Shown here: in pieces, positions 60,458-64,000 of the stretch
Layout: every line of letters starts with the position of its first letter
How positions within the stretch are numbered: position 1 is the first letter of the stretch
DNA from: Knoellia sinensis KCTC 19936
GTDB taxonomy: Bacteria; Actinomycetota; Actinomycetes; Actinomycetales; Dermatophilaceae
NCBI RefSeq assembly: GCF_000768705.1
Contig: NZ_AVPJ01000010.1
Coordinates: 62,001 to 126,000 of the forward strand
Direction: 5' to 3'
DNA length: 64,000 bases
Notes under the pieces: generated by a model
Seen by the model: the letters and a program-made list of their open reading frames with translations, nothing else
The model's database searches: none
Told to the model about the DNA's origin: nothing
Translations under genes and position numbers: made by a program

Positions 60458-61705
60458 GAGCCCGATCAAGGGGCGCAGCGCCTTGGGGACCACCACGGAG
60501 CCGTCGGCCTGCTGGTGGTTCTCGAGGATCGCGACGAGCCAGCGGGTCGTGGCGAGCGTGCCGTTGAGGGTGGCAACCGTGTCCGTCCCGCCACCCTCGA
60601 CGCGGTAGCGCGTCTTGAGGCGGCGCGCCTGGAACGTCGTGCAGTTCGACGTCGAAGTCAGCTCGCGGTGCCGCCCCTGAGTGGGGACCCACGCCTCGCA
60701 GTCGAACTTGCGCGCGGCCGGACCACCGAGGTCGCCCGCAGCCGTGTCGATGACGCGGTAGGGCAGCTCCATGAGGTCCAGCATCTCCTTCTCCCACTGG
60801 AGGAGGCGCTGGTGCTCGGCGTTGGCGTCCTCGGGACGGCAGTAGACGAACATCTCGATCTTGTTGAACTGGTGGACGCGGATGATGCCGCGGGTGTCCT
60901 TGCCGTAGCTGCCGGCCTCGCGGCGGTAGCAGGTCGACTGGCCGGCGTAGCGAATCGGGCCGCTGCTCAGGTCGATGATCTCGTCGGCGTGGTAGCCGGC
61001 GAGCGCGACCTCACTCGTGCCGGTGAGATAGAGGTCGTCGGCCTCGAGGCGATAGACCTCGTCGGCGTGGTGGTCGATGAAGCCGGCACCGGCCATGACC
61101 TCGGTCTTGACGAGGGTCGGCGTGATCATCGGGACGAACCCGGCCTCGATGGCGCGCTGCATCGCGAGCTGGAGCATCGCCATCTCAAGGCGAGCGCCGA
61201 CCCCCTTGAGGAAGTAGAAGCGCGAGCCCGACACCTTGGCACCCCGCTCCATGTCGAGCGCACCGAGCGCCTCGGCCAGGGTGAGGTGGTCCTTGGGCTC
61301 GAAGCCTTCGGCCGCGAAGTCTCGAGGCGTGCCGACCTCCTCGATCACGACGTAGTCGTCCTCGCCGCCCACGGGGACGCCGTCCTCGATGACGTTGCCG
61401 ATCCGGCGCTGGAGGGTCCCGAGCTCCTGGGCTGCCTCGTCCGCAGCGGCCTGGTTGGCCTTGACCTGTGCGGCGATCTCCTTGGTGCGGGCGAGCAGGG
61501 CCTGCTTCTCGTCACCCTGGGCCTGGGCCACCTGCTTGCCCATGGACTTCTGCTCGGCCCGCAGCTGCTCGAACGCGGTGAGACTGTGCCGCTGCTTCTC
61601 CTCCGCGGCCAGGACAGCGTCGACGACACTCTCGTCCTCGCCCCTGGCGCGCTGCGAGGCGCGCACGCGGTCGGGGTTGTCGCGGAGCAGCTTGAGATCG
61701 ATCAC
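60437..61705 (-). CDS. serS: Seryl-tRNA synthetase
   Basis: A 422-aa class II synthetase charging tRNA-Ser. The N-terminal antiparallel coiled coil is at residues ~30-105. Then the catalytic core: [17 protein letters not shown], motif 2 [20 protein letters not shown], and motif 3 [18 protein letters not shown]. The start is a GTG at 61705, where [11 protein letters not shown] aligns with the usual SerRS N-terminus; a TAGGCT box lies 7 nt upstream. Confidence 0.97.
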   Translation of the reverse strand: MIDLKLLRDNPDRVRASQRARGEDESVVDAVLAAEEKQRHSLTAFEQLRAEQKSMGKQVAQAQGDEKQALLARTKEIAAQVKANQAAADEAAQELGTLQRRIGNVIEDGVPVGGEDDYVVIEEVGTPRDFAAEGFEPKDHLTLAEALGALDMERGAKVSGSRFYFLKGVGARLEMAMLQLAMQRAIEAGFVPMITPTLVKTEVMAGAGFIDHHADEVYRLEADDLYLTGTSEVALAGYHADEIIDLSSGPIRYAGQSTCYRREAGSYGKDTRGIIRVHQFNKIEMFVYCRPEDANAEHQRLLQWEKEMLDLMELPYRVIDTAAGDLGGPAARKFDCEAWVPTQGRHRELTSTSNCTTFQARRLKTRYRVEGGGTDTVATLNGTLATTRWLVAILENHQQADGSVVVPKALRPLIGLDVLTPA

Positions 61706-61712
61706 GCGGGCC

Positions 61713-61718
61713 AGCCTA
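61713..61718 (-). promoter_or_regulatory. Leaderless-type -10 box of serS
   Basis: TAGGCT on the minus strand, 7 nt before the GTG at 61705. Confidence 0.6.
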
Positions 61719-61766
61719 ACGGCGGGGGTGCCAGGGCCTGGCATCACGCCATGGCACCATTCCGCC

Positions 61767-61973
61767 ATGGCGACGACGCTTCCCACGGACCCCGAGTTCA
61801 CCGCAGCCCTTGCTGCGCTCACAGAGGCCCCGGGCGCGACCGCCCAGGACGTCATCCGGGTGGCCGTGCTTGAGCGCTACCAGCGCATGTGCCTCATGCA
61901 GGCCGCGACCGACAGCCCCGCCGAGCGGGCCGAGCACATGCAGAAGGTCCTCGACCGCCTCAGCAGCGTCTGA
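61767..61973 (+). CDS. Small helical protein, possibly ribbon-helix-helix
   Basis: A 68-aa protein, [20 protein letters not shown] followed by [18 protein letters not shown] and a helical C-terminus. The layout (short strand, then helices with an AxxAxxERY-like segment) recalls antitoxin-like ribbon-helix-helix proteins, but no toxin gene is next to it. It is divergent from serS. The call is tentative. Confidence 0.5.
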   Translation: MATTLPTDPEFTAALAALTEAPGATAQDVIRVAVLERYQRMCLMQAATDSPAERAEHMQKVLDRLSSV

Positions 61974-61992
61974 GCCGCCACGACCTCGAACG

Positions 61993-62520
61993 TCAGGGCG
62001 TCACGCCGACGTCCCACAGGTGGTGGCGGAGGTCATGGAGGCCGTAGCGACCCAACGTCAGCACCGTGAACTCCGAACCGTTGGACCGCAGGCCGCGACG
62101 GTCCCACTCGGAACCGGACAGGCCGGCATACGCGGAACTGAGCCTCTCCGCAGCCACAGGAATCTCGGACGCCACTGCGGACGGTGACTGCTCGGCATAC
62201 CGGCTCTCCACCGCCGTGACGTCCTGGTCCCAGTTCGCGAAGCGCGCGCCGTCCTCGTCGAGCATGAGCCGCACGCGCGCCGCGAAGAGGTCACAGACGT
62301 CGCGGACGTGGCACGCGTATTCGAGCGGCGACCACGTCGTCGGGGCCGGTCGCGTGGCCACGTCCGGTCGGGCGAGGACGTCCGTCCACGGCTTCGTGTA
62401 TGCCGTGACAAGACTCGCGATGTCCGTTCCCTGCACCCGGAGCGGGTCGAACCCGCAGTCCGGGCAGGCCTTCTCGACGGTCCAGGTCCAGTCCTTGGTG
62501 TCCGGCACGATCTCGCTCAT
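61993..62520 (-). CDS. DinB-family protein
   Basis: A 175-aa protein. The N-terminus has a CPDCGF pair that may bind zinc. The rest is a DinB-like four-helix bundle with metal-ligand histidines in SPLEYACHVRDVCDLF and YGLHDLRHHLWDVG. Such proteins are thiol-dependent transferases, in actinobacteria often using mycothiol. A TACGCT box lies 6 nt before the ATG. It is divergent from the DAGK-like gene. Confidence 0.85.
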   Translation of the reverse strand: MSEIVPDTKDWTWTVEKACPDCGFDPLRVQGTDIASLVTAYTKPWTDVLARPDVATRPAPTTWSPLEYACHVRDVCDLFAARVRLMLDEDGARFANWDQDVTAVESRYAEQSPSAVASEIPVAAERLSSAYAGLSGSEWDRRGLRSNGSEFTVLTLGRYGLHDLRHHLWDVGVTP

Positions 62521-62526
62521 GCCGCC

Positions 62527-62532
62527 AGCGTA
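62527..62532 (-). promoter_or_regulatory. -10 box of the DinB-family gene
   Basis: TACGCT on the minus strand, 6 nt before the ATG at 62520. Confidence 0.55.
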
Positions 62533-62613
62533 GGGCGAGCGCCGGAGAGGAGCCCGTGGCCCCGTCGCCGGTTGGCCGGGCACAACGACGGGTCGCGGGA
62601 TGTGACTCTGGGG

Positions 62614-62619
62614 TACGGT
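62614..62619 (+). promoter_or_regulatory. Leaderless-type -10 box of the DAGK-like gene
   Basis: TACGGT, 7 nt before the GTG at 62627; no ribosome-binding site between. Confidence 0.55.
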
Positions 62620-62626
62620 CCCTGAC

Positions 62627-63832
62627 GTGTCCGAACCCTGGCCCCTCATCGTGGCGATCCTTGCCCTCCTCGTGCTTCTTGCCCTGGGAATCTTCGTCGC
62701 CGTCAGGGTCGGGCGTGGCCGGGGCCGCCATGCCACACCGAAGCGACCCGCGCGCTCGACCTTCCGGCAGTCCGGCGATGAGGAGGTCGCGCCGCCCAAG
62801 AAGCGGGTGGCGATCATCATCAACCCGACGAAGTTCGACGACGTGTCCTCGGCCAAGGCACTGGTGACCCGTACGGTCGCCGGGCACGACGACTGGGACG
62901 AGCCGCTCATCCTCGAGACCACGGCCGAGGATCCCGGCGTCGGGCAGACTCGCGCGGCGCTCGCCGAAGGTGTCGACCTCGTGTGCGCCGTCGGCGGAGA
63001 CGGCACGGTGCGCGCAGTGGCGCACGCCCTCACCGGCACGTCGACCCCGATGGGCCTCATCCCGGCCGGCACGGGCAACCTGCTCGGCCGCAACCTCGGC
63101 CTCCCCCTCGGCATCATCGGCGGACTCGACGTCGCCCTCACCGGTCGCAACCGGCACATCGACGTCGGCTGGGTGACTCTCGACCCCGACCGCGAGCAGT
63201 CCTCGACCGAGGAGCTCGACCCCGACCACGACGGACCCACCGAGCCCGACGTCGGCGCCGACGACGAGCACGGCTCGGCCGCGGCTCCGAACCAGCACGC
63301 CTTCCTCGTCATGGCCGGCGTGGGACTCGACGCGAGCATCATGCACGGCACGACCGAGGAGGCGAAGGCCCGAATCGGGTGGGGCGCCTACGTCGCGACG
63401 GGGGCCAAGAACCTCCTCGGCGCGCGTTTTGCCACTCGCCTGCGGATCGATGGCGGCGAGCCGATCGCCCACACCGCACGCACCGTGGTCGTCGGCAACT
63501 GCGGGCGGCTCCAGGGCGGCATCACGCTCATGCCTGACGCCGAGGTCGACGACGGCGTCCTCGATGTCGTGGCCATCACCCCCAAGGGCATCGTCGGCTG
63601 GGCCGGAGTCGCCATCCACGTCCTGGCCAAGCGCGGCCAGAACCACCCGAAGCTCGACCGCTACCGCTGCCAGTCGATCCTCGTCTCGCTCGACGAGCCG
63701 CAGATGGTCGAGGTGGACGGCGACGTCATCGGTGAGGCGAAGCGGGTGCGCTTCGAGGTCCGCCCGAAGAGCCTCATCGTCCGCACGGACCCCGAGGCCA
63801 AGCCCCGTTCCGTGACCATCCCGCTCGACTAG
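62627..63832 (+). CDS. Diacylglycerol kinase-family lipid kinase
   Basis: A 401-aa protein with an N-terminal transmembrane helix (residues ~7-27), a basic linker, then a DAGK catalytic domain. The nucleotide loop is CAVGGDGTVRAVAHAL, followed by GLIPAGTGNLLGRNLGLP; the C-terminal beta-sandwich includes LMPDAEVDDGVLDVV. An acidic insert (STEELDPDHDGPTEPDVGAD) lies between. It phosphorylates a membrane lipid, probably diacylglycerol or a related isoprenoid/sphingoid. The start is a GTG at 62627. Confidence 0.9.
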   Translation: MSEPWPLIVAILALLVLLALGIFVAVRVGRGRGRHATPKRPARSTFRQSGDEEVAPPKKRVAIIINPTKFDDVSSAKALVTRTVAGHDDWDEPLILETTAEDPGVGQTRAALAEGVDLVCAVGGDGTVRAVAHALTGTSTPMGLIPAGTGNLLGRNLGLPLGIIGGLDVALTGRNRHIDVGWVTLDPDREQSSTEELDPDHDGPTEPDVGADDEHGSAAAPNQHAFLVMAGVGLDASIMHGTTEEAKARIGWGAYVATGAKNLLGARFATRLRIDGGEPIAHTARTVVVGNCGRLQGGITLMPDAEVDDGVLDVVAITPKGIVGWAGVAIHVLAKRGQNHPKLDRYRCQSILVSLDEPQMVEVDGDVIGEAKRVRFEVRPKSLIVRTDPEAKPRSVTIPLD

Positions 63833-63860
63833 ACGGCGCGTCGCGACTGCCCGACGACTC

Positions 63861-64000
63861 TCACGAACCTTCGGGCGAAGCCTCGGGCGAACCCTCCGGA
63901 TTGAAGCGATGGAGCAGGGTGTCGACGTCGGCCAGGGCCTGGCACGTGCTCGGCGTGAAGCCCAACACCACCGGGAGGAAACGCGCGGAAGCCAAGGCCC
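63861..64000 (-). CDS. 3' end of a further gene (start outside window)
   Basis: The minus-strand frame reads ALASARFLPVVLGFTPSTCQ ... LADVDTLLHRFNPEGSP and ends in a repeated PEAS/PEGS tail before the TGA at 63861-63863. It is open to the window edge. Codon use fits a real gene. The family cannot be identified from 46 residues. Confidence 0.5.
   Translation of the reverse strand, partial: ALASARFLPVVLGFTPSTCQALADVDTLLHRFNPEGSPEASPEGS

Noticed and set aside
1071-62404. CGGCATAC motif as a polar replication signal (KOPS-like) or Chi-like site
   Set aside because: The two orientations are almost equal in number, and there is no visible switch within the window.
1-64000. tRNA genes, rRNA genes, CRISPR arrays, prophage or insertion sequences
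   Set aside because: No cloverleaf sequences, regularly spaced repeats, transposase or integrase motifs were seen on reading both strands.

Overview
The window is GC-rich, gene-dense chromosomal DNA from an actinobacterium. The best guess is a member of the Intrasporangiaceae or a close relative (Janibacter, Knoellia or Tetrasphaera-like). This rests on codon bias, an IdeR/DmdR1-type iron box, mycothiol-world protein families (MDMPI/DinB, PIG-L deacetylase), small actinobacterial families (DUF6458-like, DUF1206), and frequent TAnnnT boxes 6-7 nt before start codons, which is the actinobacterial leaderless-promoter pattern. No rRNA, tRNA, phage, insertion sequence or CRISPR array was seen. No gap between called genes exceeds about 250 bp.

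Layout. 1-5.2 kb: end of a FadE-type acyl-CoA dehydrogenase, a small GNAT, a hemerythrin-domain protein, a secreted esterase, a tiny membrane protein and a GlcD-type FAD oxidase. 5.3-11.3 kb: secreted beta-propeller protein, ankyrin lipoprotein with an internally duplicated ankyrin block, PIG-L deacetylase, and a membrane protein followed by a NarL-type two-component pair. 11.3-17 kb: nitrilase-family amidase coupled to a CopD-CtaG fusion, MDMPI-type enzyme, MarR regulator, MFS transporter. 17.1-20.9 kb: E1alpha-E1beta-E2 2-oxoacid dehydrogenase operon without E3. 21-28.3 kb: two coupled genes carrying three copies of one small two-cysteine domain, a 1020-aa subtilase, a LysR-EamA divergent pair and hisC. 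28.4-31.1 kb: small membrane protein, solute-binding/VWA fusion, Ser/Thr/Pro-rich membrane-anchored protein.

31.2-38.4 kb is the most coherent block: cydA-cydB-cydD-cydC (cytochrome bd oxidase and its ABC exporter) followed, with overlapping codons, by a BlaI/MecI-type repressor and an M56 (BlaR1-like) membrane protease. The cydA promoter carries TACTACT/AGTAGTA half-sites overlapping its -10, so the repressor-protease pair probably controls the oxidase operon. cydD also carries an in-frame 68-nt palindromic element that resembles an intergenic hairpin at 54.8 kb.

38.4-46.7 kb: TetR-controlled three-gene unit with twin TTGAAC-GT-GTTCAA operators, methyltransferase-like membrane protein, low-molecular-weight tyrosine phosphatase, HTH regulator, secreted metzincin-type protease, DUF1232-like protein, purB. 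46.7-49.9 kb: glyoxalase-like protein, SpoU methyltransferase, DUF1206 membrane protein, HAD phosphatase. 49.9-54.8 kb: iron-regulated siderophore uptake operon (binding lipoprotein, two permeases, ATPase, siderophore-interacting reductase) behind IdeR boxes. 54.9-64 kb: NatAB-type ABC exporter, second NarL-type two-component pair, LuxR-type regulator, small secreted protein, serS, a small protein, DinB-like protein, diacylglycerol-kinase-family protein, and the 3' end of a further gene.

Two sequence-level patterns cut across the genes: the octamer CGGCATAC/GTATGCCG occurs about 45 times in coding and non-coding DNA, and several long perfect inverted repeats sit between genes and in one case inside a gene.
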